Positions 25,675-34,988 of a DNA stretch of 64,000 bases are shown piece by piece; the stretch's first letter is position 1; each line of letters begins with the position of its first letter. The notes beneath the pieces were generated by a model, which saw nothing but the letters and a program-made list of their open reading frames with translations, did not search any database and had not been told where the DNA came from. This stretch comes from JAGQPD01 sp020426865 (GTDB lineage Bacteria > Planctomycetota > Planctomycetia > Pirellulales > Pirellulaceae). The stretch spans positions 310,001-374,000 of the forward strand of contig JAWKTN010000004.1 of NCBI GenBank assembly GCA_041399065.1, read 5' to 3'. Made by a program: the position numbers and the translations under genes.

Positions 25675-26178
25675 ATGAACCGAGATTTTCAGCACGTCCG
25701 ACACAAGCCACCCCGCGTGCTCGAGCGTCCACGCGAATTGATGGTAGCCTTGCCGCCCATGCAAAGCAATGTGAATGTCTCGCGAATTGTACGCGCAGCT
25801 GGTTGCTGTGGCGTAACTCACATCATCGCCTGTGGCCATCCCAAGATTGATTACAAGATTGCGCGGGATGGTGCGGACGAGGTGCGGATCGAGGTGCACC
25901 GGACATTGCCTCCCGTACTGCAGCGGCTGAAGACGGAAGGATATTGCCTGGTGGGATTGGAACAGACAACGGGGTCGCAGCTGATCTATGAATATGCCTT
26001 TCCGCAGCGATGCTGCCTCGTTGTGGGGCACGAGCGACATGGGATCACCGACGACGTCCTGAAGATGCTCGATGCCGTTGTGGAAATACCGGTCTACAGT
26101 CTGCCCTATAGCCACAATGCTGCGACCGCCACGGCGATCGCGCTATACGAGTTTTGTCGACAGTATCCCGATGGCTAG
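25675..26178 (+). CDS. SpoU/TrmH-family RNA 2'-O-methyltransferase
   Basis: The 167-aa product is a single SPOUT domain with the family motifs NVSRIVRAAGCCGVTHIIACG at the N-terminus, FPQRCCLVVGHERHGIT, and the C-terminal knot IPVYSLPYSHNAATATAIALYEF. These enzymes transfer a methyl group from AdoMet to a ribose 2'-OH in tRNA or rRNA; the target is unknown. The ATG at 25675 has no clear ribosome site and a GTG at 25609 is an alternative that would add a basic N-terminus. It is transcribed away from the opp operon. Confidence 0.88.
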   Translation: MNRDFQHVRHKPPRVLERPRELMVALPPMQSNVNVSRIVRAAGCCGVTHIIACGHPKIDYKIARDGADEVRIEVHRTLPPVLQRLKTEGYCLVGLEQTTGSQLIYEYAFPQRCCLVVGHERHGITDDVLKMLDAVVEIPVYSLPYSHNAATATAIALYEFCRQYPDG

Positions 26179-26485
26179 CGTCGGTCGCCCGGTTGTCCGT
26201 GAACAATCGCCGGGTCGCTTGAGAACCGGTTATCTCACGGAGACATAGAGTCACACAGATGCACGGAAGCCAGGTAGGATCGATCTTCGCCAATTGCGCG
26301 GTCGGTATGCAGCAGGATCGCGGGGGCTGCGGGGGGAAAGATCGCCTGCGGTTGACCGGGGGTTGGTTGGGGGCCTAAACTTACGGGTTTGGCTGAATGC
26401 GAAATAGGTCTTCTGAGGAAGACCCAGTATGGGGGGCTTGCCGCGTAACCGTGGGTCGCCCGCCAGTTTCCCTTAGGAGTTGAAC
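26179..26485. other. Intergenic region before purA
   Basis: These 307 bases hold a perfect hairpin, GGTCTTC-TGAG-GAAGACC (26407-26424), about 60 bases before the purA start, and G-runs around 26320-26370. A short CACGGAGACATAGAGTCACA segment near 26237 resembles low-complexity repeats seen between genes in some environmental bacteria. No gene or clear promoter was recognised. The hairpin may act in the purA leader. Confidence 0.5.
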
Positions 26486-27772
26486 GTGCCAGGCACATGT
26501 GTGATTGGGTTGCAGTGGGGTGACGAGGCCAAGGGGAAGGTCGTTGATCTAATGACATCCCGCTTCGATGTCGTGGTGCGCTATCAGGGTGGTGCCAATG
26601 CCGGACATACCGTCGTCGTGGGCGACCAGGTTTACAAGTTGCATCACATTCCCAGCGGCATTCTAAATGCAGGGGTCATGAATGTCATCACGCCTGGTGT
26701 CGTACTCAAACCACCGACAATCTTGCAGGAAATTGATGGTTTGATTGCACGGGGAGTGCCAGTCGAGAAAAACTTGATGATCAGTGATCGGGCGCATGCC
26801 GTGATGCCCTGGCATATGTTGGAGGATCGCGTGCTCAATTCGAGCGACGTACAGGGTGAAAATATCGGCACGACATTGCGCGGTATTGGTCCATGCTATC
26901 GCGATAAGGTCGGTCGAACGCATGCCATTCGCATGGGTGATTTGTTGCGAAGTGATCTGCGGGATCAGATTGAGCGCATTGTGGAAGCGAAGCGAGCATG
27001 GCTGTCTGCCGTTCTGGCGGACACCGACGAGTTGGAAGTGGATGAGATTTACAAAAAATACCACGGGTATGCCGAGCGTCTTCGTCCCTATGTTGGTGAC
27101 ACGACCAATTACTTGCTGGATGCCGTCGAGGCGGGCAAGAAGTTGTTATTTGAAGGGGCACAGGGAGCGTTGCTTGATATCGACCATGGAACGTATCCGT
27201 TTGTGACGAGCAGCAACAGTTCGGGCGTTGGTGTTTCGGCCGGATCGGGAGTGCCGGGACGATGGATCGAGAAGGTCCTCGGGGTCATCAAGGTGTACAG
27301 CACGCGAGTTGGAGGGGGACCGTTCCCGACCGAACTCGAGAACGAGGTCGGCCAACATATACGGGATCGCGGCAATGAATATGGTACGACGACTGGGCGT
27401 CCCCGGCGATGTGGCTGGTTCGATGCGGTAGCCGTTCGCTATACGGCTCGTCTAAGCGGTGCCCACGCTTTGTCCACGATGATGCTCGACGTGCTCAGCG
27501 AACTTCCTGAAATCAAGATCTGTGTAGCATACGATATCGAGGGCCAGCGCGTAGAAAAATTCCCCAGCCAGGCCGAGCTCTTGCGGCGAGCGAAACCGAT
27601 TTACGAGACCCTACCCGGCTGGCAGACCGAGGTTACTCATGTCCGGGCTTGGGCGGATTTGCCGGAAAACGCCAAATCGTATCTGATCCGTCTGTCCGAG
27701 ATTGTGGGTTGTCCGGTAGAATTGGTGTCGGTCGGCCCGGACCGTGAGCAAACGATTCAGGTTGAGCGTTAG
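26486..27772 (+). CDS. purA: Adenylosuccinate synthetase
   Basis: PurA joins IMP and aspartate, using GTP, in the first committed step to AMP. The 428-aa product has the P-loop-like QWGDEAKGK at residues near 10, the catalytic His in GGANAGHTVV, GIGPCYRDKVGR, EGAQGALLDIDHGTYPFVTSS, and the C-terminal TTTGRPRRCGWFD and SVGPDREQTI. The GTG at 26486 is chosen because TTAGGAG lies six bases upstream. It leads a three-gene plus-strand group with uppS and cdsA, spaced 13 and 3 bases apart. Confidence 0.98.
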   Translation: MPGTCVIGLQWGDEAKGKVVDLMTSRFDVVVRYQGGANAGHTVVVGDQVYKLHHIPSGILNAGVMNVITPGVVLKPPTILQEIDGLIARGVPVEKNLMISDRAHAVMPWHMLEDRVLNSSDVQGENIGTTLRGIGPCYRDKVGRTHAIRMGDLLRSDLRDQIERIVEAKRAWLSAVLADTDELEVDEIYKKYHGYAERLRPYVGDTTNYLLDAVEAGKKLLFEGAQGALLDIDHGTYPFVTSSNSSGVGVSAGSGVPGRWIEKVLGVIKVYSTRVGGGPFPTELENEVGQHIRDRGNEYGTTTGRPRRCGWFDAVAVRYTARLSGAHALSTMMLDVLSELPEIKICVAYDIEGQRVEKFPSQAELLRRAKPIYETLPGWQTEVTHVRAWADLPENAKSYLIRLSEIVGCPVELVSVGPDREQTIQVER

Positions 27773-27785
27773 CGGGAGTCCCGAC

Positions 27786-28562
27786 GTGAATGCGCCCCGG
27801 ACAGGCAACGAACCATCCACTCTGCACTCACCTCGTGGGAGCTGGCCGCGGCATATTGCTGTCATCATGGATGGCAATGGCCGGTGGGCACAGCGGCAAG
27901 GGTTGCCGCGAATTGAAGGGCATCGGCGTGGCGTAGCTACGGTCCGACGAACCGTGGAAGAATGTGCGAGGTTGGGGATCGGGCAACTTACGTTGTATTG
28001 CCTATCCAGCGAGAATTGGAAACGACCGCAACTGGAATTGAATTTTCTGATGCACTTGCTGGAACAGTACATGATCGAGGAACGGAGCCTGATCATGGAG
28101 CAAGATATCGTGGTTCAAGTCATCGGGCGCCGTGATGGCATTCCCGATTCGGTGTTGAAAGAAGTCGATAAGACCGTCGAGATGAGCCAGGCGAATTCAG
28201 GTACCACCCTCTGTCTGGCGATCAACTACGGTGGCCGCGGCGAATTGGTGGATGCTGTGCGACGAATTGCACGAGAGGTGCAAGCCGGGACGATCCTTGC
28301 AGACGATATTAACGAACAAGTGATCTCCGATCAGCTCTACACTCGAGGTATGCCCGATCCGGATCTACTGGTGCGCACTGCGGGTGAAATGCGGATCAGC
28401 AATTTTCTATTGTGGCAGATTAGTTACGCCGAACTCTGGGTAACCGAACGCTGCTGGCCCGAGTTTTCCGTGGCCGACTTGCATCAAGCGATTGACGAGT
28501 TCGCGACTCGAGATCGACGCTTCGGCGGACTAGATAGTGCTCCCGTGAATTCCGGAGAATGA
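27786..28562 (+). CDS. uppS: Undecaprenyl diphosphate synthase
   Basis: This cis-prenyltransferase makes the C55 lipid carrier for peptidoglycan and glycan export. Seen are HIAVIMDGNGRWAQRQG with the catalytic Asp29, GHRRGVATVRRTVEECA, YCLSSENWKRP, the substrate-length motif, and the C-terminal DLLVRTAGEMRISNFLLWQISYAELW. The GTG at 27786 has GGGAG seven bases upstream. Length (258 aa) is normal. It lies between purA and cdsA, and uppS-cdsA adjacency is widespread in bacteria. Confidence 0.97.
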   Translation: MNAPRTGNEPSTLHSPRGSWPRHIAVIMDGNGRWAQRQGLPRIEGHRRGVATVRRTVEECARLGIGQLTLYCLSSENWKRPQLELNFLMHLLEQYMIEERSLIMEQDIVVQVIGRRDGIPDSVLKEVDKTVEMSQANSGTTLCLAINYGGRGELVDAVRRIAREVQAGTILADDINEQVISDQLYTRGMPDPDLLVRTAGEMRISNFLLWQISYAELWVTERCWPEFSVADLHQAIDEFATRDRRFGGLDSAPVNSGE

Positions 28563-28565
28563 CCA

Positions 28566-29459
28566 TTGCTTCGGTGGCGACTTGTTGGAGCAACCACGAT
28601 CCTCGTGCCCGTCTTGCTACTAGTCTGGTTGGACGACCAGCATCACGGTGGCACGCCCGGAGTTTGGCTGATTCCCATGGCAATCGGCTTCATCGCCTGG
28701 GGATGCTACGAACTGACGGAGTTGTTACGAACGCGCGAACCGACGATTCCAGTGGCGATGGTCATGTTGGCAGCGGGTGTCGCTGCCGTCGGCACGATCG
28801 TGCCGATCATTGCTCGTCATCACGCCACCGTGCAATCCATCGGACCGTGGGGTTTTCTTGCGCTGTCGATTTTTCTGTCACTCATGGCCGTCGTCGGTCA
28901 CGAAATGTGGAAGTATCGCGAGCCAGGTGTGTCCGTCAATCGAATTGCCCTCAGTTTGTTCGTGGTATTCTATGTTAGCGTCCCCATTGCCGCGCTGTTG
29001 TGGTTGCGGTTGGTACTCCCCAATCGCTGGGGACTCATCGCCATTGTGTCGATCATCTTGATCACAAAGATTGCCGACGCGGGGGCGTTTTTTGTCGGGA
29101 GGCGATGGGGACAACGGAGATTAGCGCCGCTATTGAGCCCTAAAAAGACGATCGCTGGGGCGGTTGGGGCCCTGGCGACCGCCGCGATTGCCGCCTTTGT
29201 CTTCCTCTACCTGGCAGCGCCATGGATCACCGACGACTCTAGCTTCCGCGTTGGCGGTTGGACGTCAATTGTTTACGGAATCGCGCTGGGGGTGGCCGGC
29301 ATGTTTGGTGACTTGGCCGAATCGCTGATCAAACGCGATGTGCAACAGAAAGATTCGTCGAACCTGATTCCCGGACTAGGGGGCGCCCTCGATGTTCTTG
29401 ATTCCCTGCTGGCTGCTGCCCCCGTTGGATACCTCTGTTGGGCCTGGCAGCTTCTGTAA
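28566..29459 (+). CDS. cdsA: Phosphatidate cytidylyltransferase
   Basis: CdsA makes CDP-diacylglycerol from phosphatidate and CTP at the membrane. The 297-aa product has about eight hydrophobic helices and the C-terminal signature region KKTIAGAVGALATAA, AGMFGDLAESLIKRDVQQKDSSNLIPGLGG and LDVLDSLLAAAP. The start is a TTG at 28566 with GGAG upstream inside the uppS 3' end, so translation is coupled. It is the last gene of the purA-uppS-cdsA group and converges on acs. Confidence 0.96.
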   Translation: MLRWRLVGATTILVPVLLLVWLDDQHHGGTPGVWLIPMAIGFIAWGCYELTELLRTREPTIPVAMVMLAAGVAAVGTIVPIIARHHATVQSIGPWGFLALSIFLSLMAVVGHEMWKYREPGVSVNRIALSLFVVFYVSVPIAALLWLRLVLPNRWGLIAIVSIILITKIADAGAFFVGRRWGQRRLAPLLSPKKTIAGAVGALATAAIAAFVFLYLAAPWITDDSSFRVGGWTSIVYGIALGVAGMFGDLAESLIKRDVQQKDSSNLIPGLGGALDVLDSLLAAAPVGYLCWAWQLL

Positions 29460-29484
29460 CCGTATGGGTCCAACCGTCGCTTGA

Positions 29485-31440
29485 CTATTCGTCGTTTCCT
29501 CGCAGCTTCGCCAGCACGGCGTAGTCTTCCAACGTCGTGGTGTCGCCGACAATCTCTTTTCCTGAAGCGATATCGCGCAACAGACGTCGCATGATCTTCC
29601 CACTGCGGGTTTTGGGCAGCGCGTTGGTAAATCGAATATCATCAGGTTGGGCCAGAGCGCCGATCTCGTGACGGACATGCTTTTTGAGCGCTTCGCGCAA
29701 TTCGTCACTCGGCTCGACGTCTTTCAGCGTAACAAACACTGCGATCGCTTCGCCCTTGAGTTCATGCGGTCGCCCGACGGCCGCAGCCTCGGCGACAGAA
29801 GGATGTGATACAAGGGCACTTTCGATTTCGATCGTGCTCAAGCGATGGCCAGAGACATTCAAAACATCGTCAATGCGTCCCATAATCCAGTAGTAGCCGT
29901 CGTCGTCGCAGCGAGCGTTATCGCCGGCCAGATAGTTGTGCGGAACCTTGCTCCAATATTGATCGCGATATCGATCGTTGTCGCCCCAAATACCGCGTAA
30001 CATGCCCGGCCAGGGATGGGTGACAATCAGCCAGCCCCCTTGGTTGGCATCGACAGGAGTTCCCGAAGGATCGACGATGGCGGGAATGATACCGGGCAGC
30101 GGCTTGGTACAGCTACCGGGCTTGGTGGGGATGGCCCCCGGCAACGGGCTCATCATGATCCCCCCGGTTTCGGTTTGCCACCATGTGTCAACAATCGGGC
30201 AGCGCTCGCCGCCAATCTTTTTGTGATACCACATCCAAGCTTCCGGATTGATTCCTTCGCCGACGGTACCTAGCAGGCGGAGACTGGAAAGGTCATGTTT
30301 GTCGATGTGCTGATCGCCCCATTTGATAAACGCGCGAATTGCCGTTGGAGCCGTGTAAAAAACCGTGACTTTGTGTTTCTCGATGATGTCCCAAAACCGA
30401 TCTTCGGCCGGTTGGTTGGGCGCCCCTTCATACATCATGCAAGTCGATCCGGCCGATAATGGACCGTATACGACATAAGTGTGTCCGGTGATCCACCCGC
30501 AATCGGCCGTGCACCAATAAATGTCGTCATCGCGATGGTCAAATACCCACTCGAATGTCTTCTTGGCATACAGATTGTAGCCGGCGGTTGTGTGTTTGAT
30601 CCCCTTGGGCTTGCCGGTTGACCCACTCGTATAAAGAATAAATAACGGCGATTCGCTCTCCAGTGGCACGGCCTCGCAATGTTCGTCGGCTTTCGCCAAT
30701 TCTTCGTGCCACCAGAAATCTCGTCCATCTCGCATGGGAGCATCGCTGCCAGTACGTCGAAGCACGAGGCATTTTTCGACCGACGGAGACTTCTCGAGCG
30801 CCTCGTCGACAATCCTTTTAAGTTCCAGTTCCTTTCCTCGGCGCCAGGCGCCGTCGGCAGTCAATTGTAGCTTTGCATTGGCGTCGTGATTGCGATCCGC
30901 AATCGCTTCCGCGGAGAAGCCAGCAAAAATCACCGAATGGACCGCGCCGATCCGTGCACATGCCAACATGGCAATCGCCAGCTCGGGGACCATCGGCATG
31001 TAGATCGAAACGACATCCCCTTGCTGGACGCCGAGTGCACGAAACATGCTCGCCGTGCGACATACCTCTCGATGCAATTCCGCATACGTCAACGTGCGAA
31101 CTTCACCCGGTTCGCCTTCCCAGATGATCGCCGTTTTATGCCAGCGGTCCGTGTCGCGATGGATGTCCAGACAATTGTACGATACATTCGTCTTGCCGCC
31201 TACGAACCAGTTGGCGAACGGTTCCTCCCACCTGAGGACCTCCGTATAGGGCTCAAACCAATGAAGCTCACGAGCAAATCGGTCCCAGAAGGCAAGCGGA
31301 TCGGCCTTGGCTTCGTCCCACATTCTCTGGTAGTCCGCCGCGGACCCGATCCGCGCTTTGGCCGCAAATTCGGCACTCGGCGGAAATAGCCGGCTTTCGT
31401 GCATGACTGTATCAATACGACCGCCGGTGTTTTGCGTCAT
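29485..31440 (-). CDS. acs: Acetyl-CoA synthetase
   Basis: This AMP-forming enzyme activates acetate to acetyl-CoA through acetyl-AMP. The 651-aa product has the N-terminal ACS motif ADYQRMWDEAKADPLAFWDRFA, the A3 motif LYTSGSTGKPKG, WCTADCGWITGHTYVVYGPL, DTWWQTETGG, and the C-terminal TRSGKIMRR whose Lys is the acetylation-regulated residue in the family. The ATG at 31440 has GGGAGG six bases upstream. Length is standard. It converges on cdsA. Confidence 0.97.
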   Translation of the reverse strand: MTQNTGGRIDTVMHESRLFPPSAEFAAKARIGSAADYQRMWDEAKADPLAFWDRFARELHWFEPYTEVLRWEEPFANWFVGGKTNVSYNCLDIHRDTDRWHKTAIIWEGEPGEVRTLTYAELHREVCRTASMFRALGVQQGDVVSIYMPMVPELAIAMLACARIGAVHSVIFAGFSAEAIADRNHDANAKLQLTADGAWRRGKELELKRIVDEALEKSPSVEKCLVLRRTGSDAPMRDGRDFWWHEELAKADEHCEAVPLESESPLFILYTSGSTGKPKGIKHTTAGYNLYAKKTFEWVFDHRDDDIYWCTADCGWITGHTYVVYGPLSAGSTCMMYEGAPNQPAEDRFWDIIEKHKVTVFYTAPTAIRAFIKWGDQHIDKHDLSSLRLLGTVGEGINPEAWMWYHKKIGGERCPIVDTWWQTETGGIMMSPLPGAIPTKPGSCTKPLPGIIPAIVDPSGTPVDANQGGWLIVTHPWPGMLRGIWGDNDRYRDQYWSKVPHNYLAGDNARCDDDGYYWIMGRIDDVLNVSGHRLSTIEIESALVSHPSVAEAAAVGRPHELKGEAIAVFVTLKDVEPSDELREALKKHVRHEIGALAQPDDIRFTNALPKTRSGKIMRRLLRDIASGKEIVGDTTTLEDYAVLAKLRGNDE

Positions 31441-31630
31441 TGGGAACCTCCCCCTACCTGTGGAACGTGACGATGGAATCACGCATCTAGAATTTGAAAC
31501 GGAAACCCGCGATTCTAGAAGGGGGGTCGGCGGATGTCAACGAACCGCGCGCAGCGAGAGATGGTCACGGGGCGCGGGTCAGGGGATGTGTGGGTCAGGG
31601 GATGTTTAGGGCAAGGGCGTCGCCGGTCCG

Positions 31631-32167
31631 TCAAGGCAACTGGGCCAACAACTGCTCGATCAGGTCTTCCATGCCGTCGGTCGAGCCCAGAAAGGTCTGG
31701 GCTTCGTTCCCGTCGCGGTCGTAGACGCGATAGAACGGGATACCACCTTCGACGCCAAATTCCTCATAGGCCGTTTGTGAGCCACCATCGGCGGAAATGC
31801 AGTTCTCGATATCGGCGCCATGCTTGGCGAGAAACGCGAGTACGTCGTCGCTGTCCTCAGGATCGTTCATTGACACAGAGATGACACTTAGCCCCTGTTT
31901 GCCATACTTGTGGCTGAGTTCGACCGTGTGGGGAAATGAATGCACACAGGGACCACACCAGGTGGCCCAGAAATCGACAAGAATGACGTTTCCCTGGTGC
32001 TGCGCTACCATCGCCCTGAGACCCTCGCCGTCGACCGGATGCAAGGGCCCCACCTGCTCGACCGGAATGGAATGGTCGATCGACGTTGAGTTCAGGCAAC
32101 CGGTGAATAGTAAAACGAAGAGCGAGGGAAACAATGCCTTCGGCAATCCGATCGGGTAAGTCTGCAT
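31631..32167 (-). CDS. TlpA-like thioredoxin-fold lipoprotein
   Basis: The 178-aa product has a signal peptide with lipobox FTGC (Cys24), then a thioredoxin-fold domain with the active site WATWCGPC (Cys71 and Cys74) and the cis-Pro region in GGIPFYRVYDRDG. It is probably an envelope-facing disulfide reductase of the TlpA/ResA type. It lies 190 bases downstream of the second thioredoxin-like gene on the same strand, so the two may share a transcript. Its partner proteins are unknown. Confidence 0.88.
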   Translation of the reverse strand: MQTYPIGLPKALFPSLFVLLFTGCLNSTSIDHSIPVEQVGPLHPVDGEGLRAMVAQHQGNVILVDFWATWCGPCVHSFPHTVELSHKYGKQGLSVISVSMNDPEDSDDVLAFLAKHGADIENCISADGGSQTAYEEFGVEGGIPFYRVYDRDGNEAQTFLGSTDGMEDLIEQLLAQLP

Positions 32168-32358
32168 GGCGGGTAAACTCCATTGGGTAGGGAGGATCGT
32201 CGACGGTAGGAACCGTCGAGCCGATTGGTCATCAATGTCGATCCGAACAAGGCCATACCGCGTTCAACCGCCAGTACGGCCTCTTGGGGGGACTCCTCGT
32301 AAGCTCAACGTCGCCACATGTCAATCGTTCCGGCTCGAGCGAGCCGCCGATGAAGCTG

Positions 32359-32964
32359 CTAGTGAATACCACAACCGAATTGACGTGTTTCTGTCTTTGT
32401 TACGCTGGCGCCGGAAAGGATCGAGTCCAGCGCGGTCTGGACGTAGTGTTGGGTAACTTTGCTGGCGGCTTGGTTGTCGTCAATCGCACCCATGTAGGCA
32501 ACTTGACGTTTGCCATTCAAAACGAATGCATGCGGTGTGCAGGTGGCGCCGTAGGCCTTGGCCATCTCCTGCGCTTCGTCATGGAGATAGAGATACGCGA
32601 TCCCTTTTTCTTCGGCGCGTTGCTTCATCTGGTCAATGTTCTCCGTGCTGTTCGGATTGATTGCGACGACCGCTACGCCTTTGTCTTTATACTTCTTGAC
32701 GAGATCGTTCAGGCGATCCTCGTAGGCCTGTGCCACAGGGCATTGGTTGCACGTAAAGACGATCACCACCGCTTTGGCATCCGCCAAATCGTCGAAGTTG
32801 TTGGTCTTGCCGTCCACACCCATCAACCCGCTCCAATGCGGCGCGGGATCTCCGACGTTAATCGCCGTGTTGTACTTGGCGGCGTCCGCTGGGCCGACGC
32901 AAAAAGAAAACAACAAAATTGCCAGCGATAAAATCGAAAAAGTTTGTGAAATCTTCGTCATCAT
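32359..32964 (-). CDS. Secreted redoxin/AhpC-type thioredoxin-fold protein
   Basis: The 201-aa product has a Sec signal peptide (cut near GPADAA), then a redoxin domain with VIVFTCNQCPVAQAYEDRLND, where CNQC (Cys72 and Cys75) is the redox pair, and YGATCTPHAFVLNGKRQVAYMG. The C-terminus ends in a further GCGIH cysteine seen in related planctomycete proteins. GGAGG lies eight bases before the first of two adjacent ATGs. It is probably exported and works as a peroxiredoxin-like or disulfide enzyme; the substrate is not known. Confidence 0.87.
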   Translation of the reverse strand: MMTKISQTFSILSLAILLFSFCVGPADAAKYNTAINVGDPAPHWSGLMGVDGKTNNFDDLADAKAVVIVFTCNQCPVAQAYEDRLNDLVKKYKDKGVAVVAINPNSTENIDQMKQRAEEKGIAYLYLHDEAQEMAKAYGATCTPHAFVLNGKRQVAYMGAIDDNQAASKVTQHYVQTALDSILSGASVTKTETRQFGCGIH

Positions 32965-33083
32965 GTTCAAATCCTCCAAAATGAAAGAATGTGCCTCCTG
33001 CGGCAATGTAATCGCAATGTGCCGCGTTCGTCAACGTCGAACGGCATGTTTGCCGTGCTGGGGTGCTGAATTGTCTCTACGCG

Positions 33084-34100
33084 TCAAATGGGGCGAGGGT
33101 TCCGATACAAAATGCGCGCCAGCAATTCTGGCGAGTTTTTCTCTCCGGCCGGGCGATTGTAGTGCCAATGACGGTCAGTCGGGACGAATTCCGGCGGAAG
33201 TGGCCATGGATCGAAGGGGGCGAATCCCAGAATTCCCGCCAGCCGAGTGCTGTCCATGCTGACATTGCCAGCACGCGGGGGCATAGGGCCGGCTTCGATA
33301 CGGGGGCAACCGATCAGGTGGTCGGGGTTGTATCCGCCGACTCGATTAACGATCTGTGCGATTTCGAAGAGGCTCAGGCGTCGCGGGCCGCCGGCGTGGA
33401 AGAGGCCAACGATGGGGCGCGCCAACACGTGCTGACAAACTCGATTGAGGCAATCGGTATACGTCGGCGTGCGGACTTCGTCGAAGTACAGTGTCGCCGG
33501 TTTGTTTTGCTTGAAGCGGGACTGTATCCAATCGATGGCACCAGCATGTCCGCTGTAACTGACGCCCATCGGCAAGGAGATCCGCAAGATGGCGGCATCG
33601 GGAAAGGCGAGTGAAACCAGATGTTCTGCTGCAGCCATGCTTTTGCCATAGACGGTTACCGGGTCAGTTGTGTCCGATTCGGTGTGCCATCCTTGTCCAG
33701 TACCGGAAAAGACGAGGTCGATTGACAAGTGAACCAGGCGGATTGGGGAAGCGGACTGAGCGGCGACGTGCAACAGCGTTCGCAAGCACGTCAGGTTAAG
33801 TCGCCAGGCCATGTCGGGATCGAGTTCGCAGGACTTCAGGGCGCAGTTTCCAGCGCAATTGAGCACCGATCGGAAGCGATGGTGTCGAAATAACTCGGTG
33901 AGCCCGACAACATCTTCGGCATCGCACGGGACAATCCCGTTTCCGGTGAGGGGCCAATTATTGGATTGTCGTATGCCAACGACTTGTCCGGGATACCGGT
34001 CGTAGAAGTAGCGAAACGCGTTGTATCCGCTCACGCCAGTCAGGCCGGTGACGAGCAAGGGAAGGGGGGGATCCGGCAGAGGGTGAGTATATACGTCCAT
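33084..34100 (-). CDS. RmlD-like NAD(P)-dependent epimerase/reductase
   Basis: The 338-aa product (ATG at 34100; a GTG at 34142 would add 14 residues) is an extended short-chain dehydrogenase. It has the nucleotide-binding LLVTGLTGVSGYNAF, NCAGNCALKSCE, HLSIDLVFSGTG, and YGKSMAAAEHLV with the catalytic Tyr and Lys. The layout is closest to dTDP-4-dehydrorhamnose reductase-like sugar enzymes, but the lack of other rhamnose genes nearby makes the substrate uncertain. It is transcribed away from the osmoprotectant ABC genes. No good ribosome site was found for either start. Confidence 0.78.
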   Translation of the reverse strand: MDVYTHPLPDPPLPLLVTGLTGVSGYNAFRYFYDRYPGQVVGIRQSNNWPLTGNGIVPCDAEDVVGLTELFRHHRFRSVLNCAGNCALKSCELDPDMAWRLNLTCLRTLLHVAAQSASPIRLVHLSIDLVFSGTGQGWHTESDTTDPVTVYGKSMAAAEHLVSLAFPDAAILRISLPMGVSYSGHAGAIDWIQSRFKQNKPATLYFDEVRTPTYTDCLNRVCQHVLARPIVGLFHAGGPRRLSLFEIAQIVNRVGGYNPDHLIGCPRIEAGPMPPRAGNVSMDSTRLAGILGFAPFDPWPLPPEFVPTDRHWHYNRPAGEKNSPELLARILYRNPRPI

Positions 34101-34247
34101 CCAATCAAGGGGGGCGGAATTGACGTCAGCTTCAATGGACACGTAGCGGCATGGCTGTTACCCTACGACAAACAAATCCTATCGTCGCGACCGGGATCCG
34201 TCCAGGTTGCGTGCGTCGTCGATGGCTGGTTTTGGAGTTCGCGCCCA

Positions 34248-34988
34248 ATGTTGCAAATTCGGAATCTTACCAAACAATTCGGGGCACTCCGGGTATTGCA
34301 GCCGACGAATCTGAAATTGGAGAAGGGGCAGACGACGGTCTTGCTGGGACCCAGTGGTTGCGGCAAGTCGACCCTGTTGCGGCTGATTGTGGGGCTGTTG
34401 CCGATGGACTCGGGTGAGATCCTCTTTGATGGTAACCCGCTGACGCCGGAGAATATTCGGGACTATCGTCGCCGCATGGGGTACATGATTCAGGATGGTG
34501 GTCTTTTTCCACATTTGACAGTCCGGGGCAATGCCGAGTTGTTGGCGAAGCGATTGGGGTGGCCGCGGGACCGCCGCGAAGCGCGACTGCGCGAGCTTAC
34601 CGAGTTGACAGATTTGCCCCACGAAGCGCTGGATCGCTATCCGGTACAGATTTCTGGTGGTCAACGTCAGCGTGTGGCCCTGATTCGCGCGTTGTTCATG
34701 GACCCGGATGTCGTGTTGCTTGATGAACCAATGGGAGCTCTTGATCCGTTGATCCGTTCTGACTTGCAGACGGAATTGAAGCGGATCTTTAGCGAGTTGC
34801 AGAAGACGGTCATCTTGGTGACTCATGACATTGGCGAAGCAGGATACCTAGGAGACACCATTGTGCTGTTTCAAAGTGGTGAAATCATTCAGCAAGGATC
34901 GCTTGAGGATTTGGTCCGTCGCCCCGTGGCACCTTTTGTCAGTGAGTTCATCAATGCCCAGCGCAGTCCATTGGAGGGAGTTGCATGA
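34248..34988 (+). CDS. Osmoprotectant-type ABC transporter ATP-binding protein
   Basis: The 246-aa ATPase has Walker A GPSGCGKST, the Q-loop in MGYMIQDGGLFPH, signature ISGGQRQRVALIRALF, Walker B VVLLDEPMGALDP, and switch His in ILVTHDIGE. It is closest to the OpuC/ProV branch that drives quaternary-amine uptake, but it lacks the CBS domains at the C-terminus of OpuAA/OpuCA. The ATG at 34248 has GGAG ten bases upstream. Its stop overlaps the start of the permease/binding-protein gene by four bases (ATGA), so the two are translationally coupled. Confidence 0.88.
   Translation: MLQIRNLTKQFGALRVLQPTNLKLEKGQTTVLLGPSGCGKSTLLRLIVGLLPMDSGEILFDGNPLTPENIRDYRRRMGYMIQDGGLFPHLTVRGNAELLAKRLGWPRDRREARLRELTELTDLPHEALDRYPVQISGGQRQRVALIRALFMDPDVVLLDEPMGALDPLIRSDLQTELKRIFSELQKTVILVTHDIGEAGYLGDTIVLFQSGEIIQQGSLEDLVRRPVAPFVSEFINAQRSPLEGVA

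Noticed and set aside
26407..26424. Intrinsic terminator or riboswitch before purA
   Set aside because: The hairpin is perfect but lacks a T-run, and no purine-riboswitch core was recognised around it.
33966..34247. N-terminal extension of the ABC ATPase gene
   Set aside because: The 94 extra residues overlap the reductase gene and lack similarity; the ATG at 34248 gives the standard ABC N-terminus.
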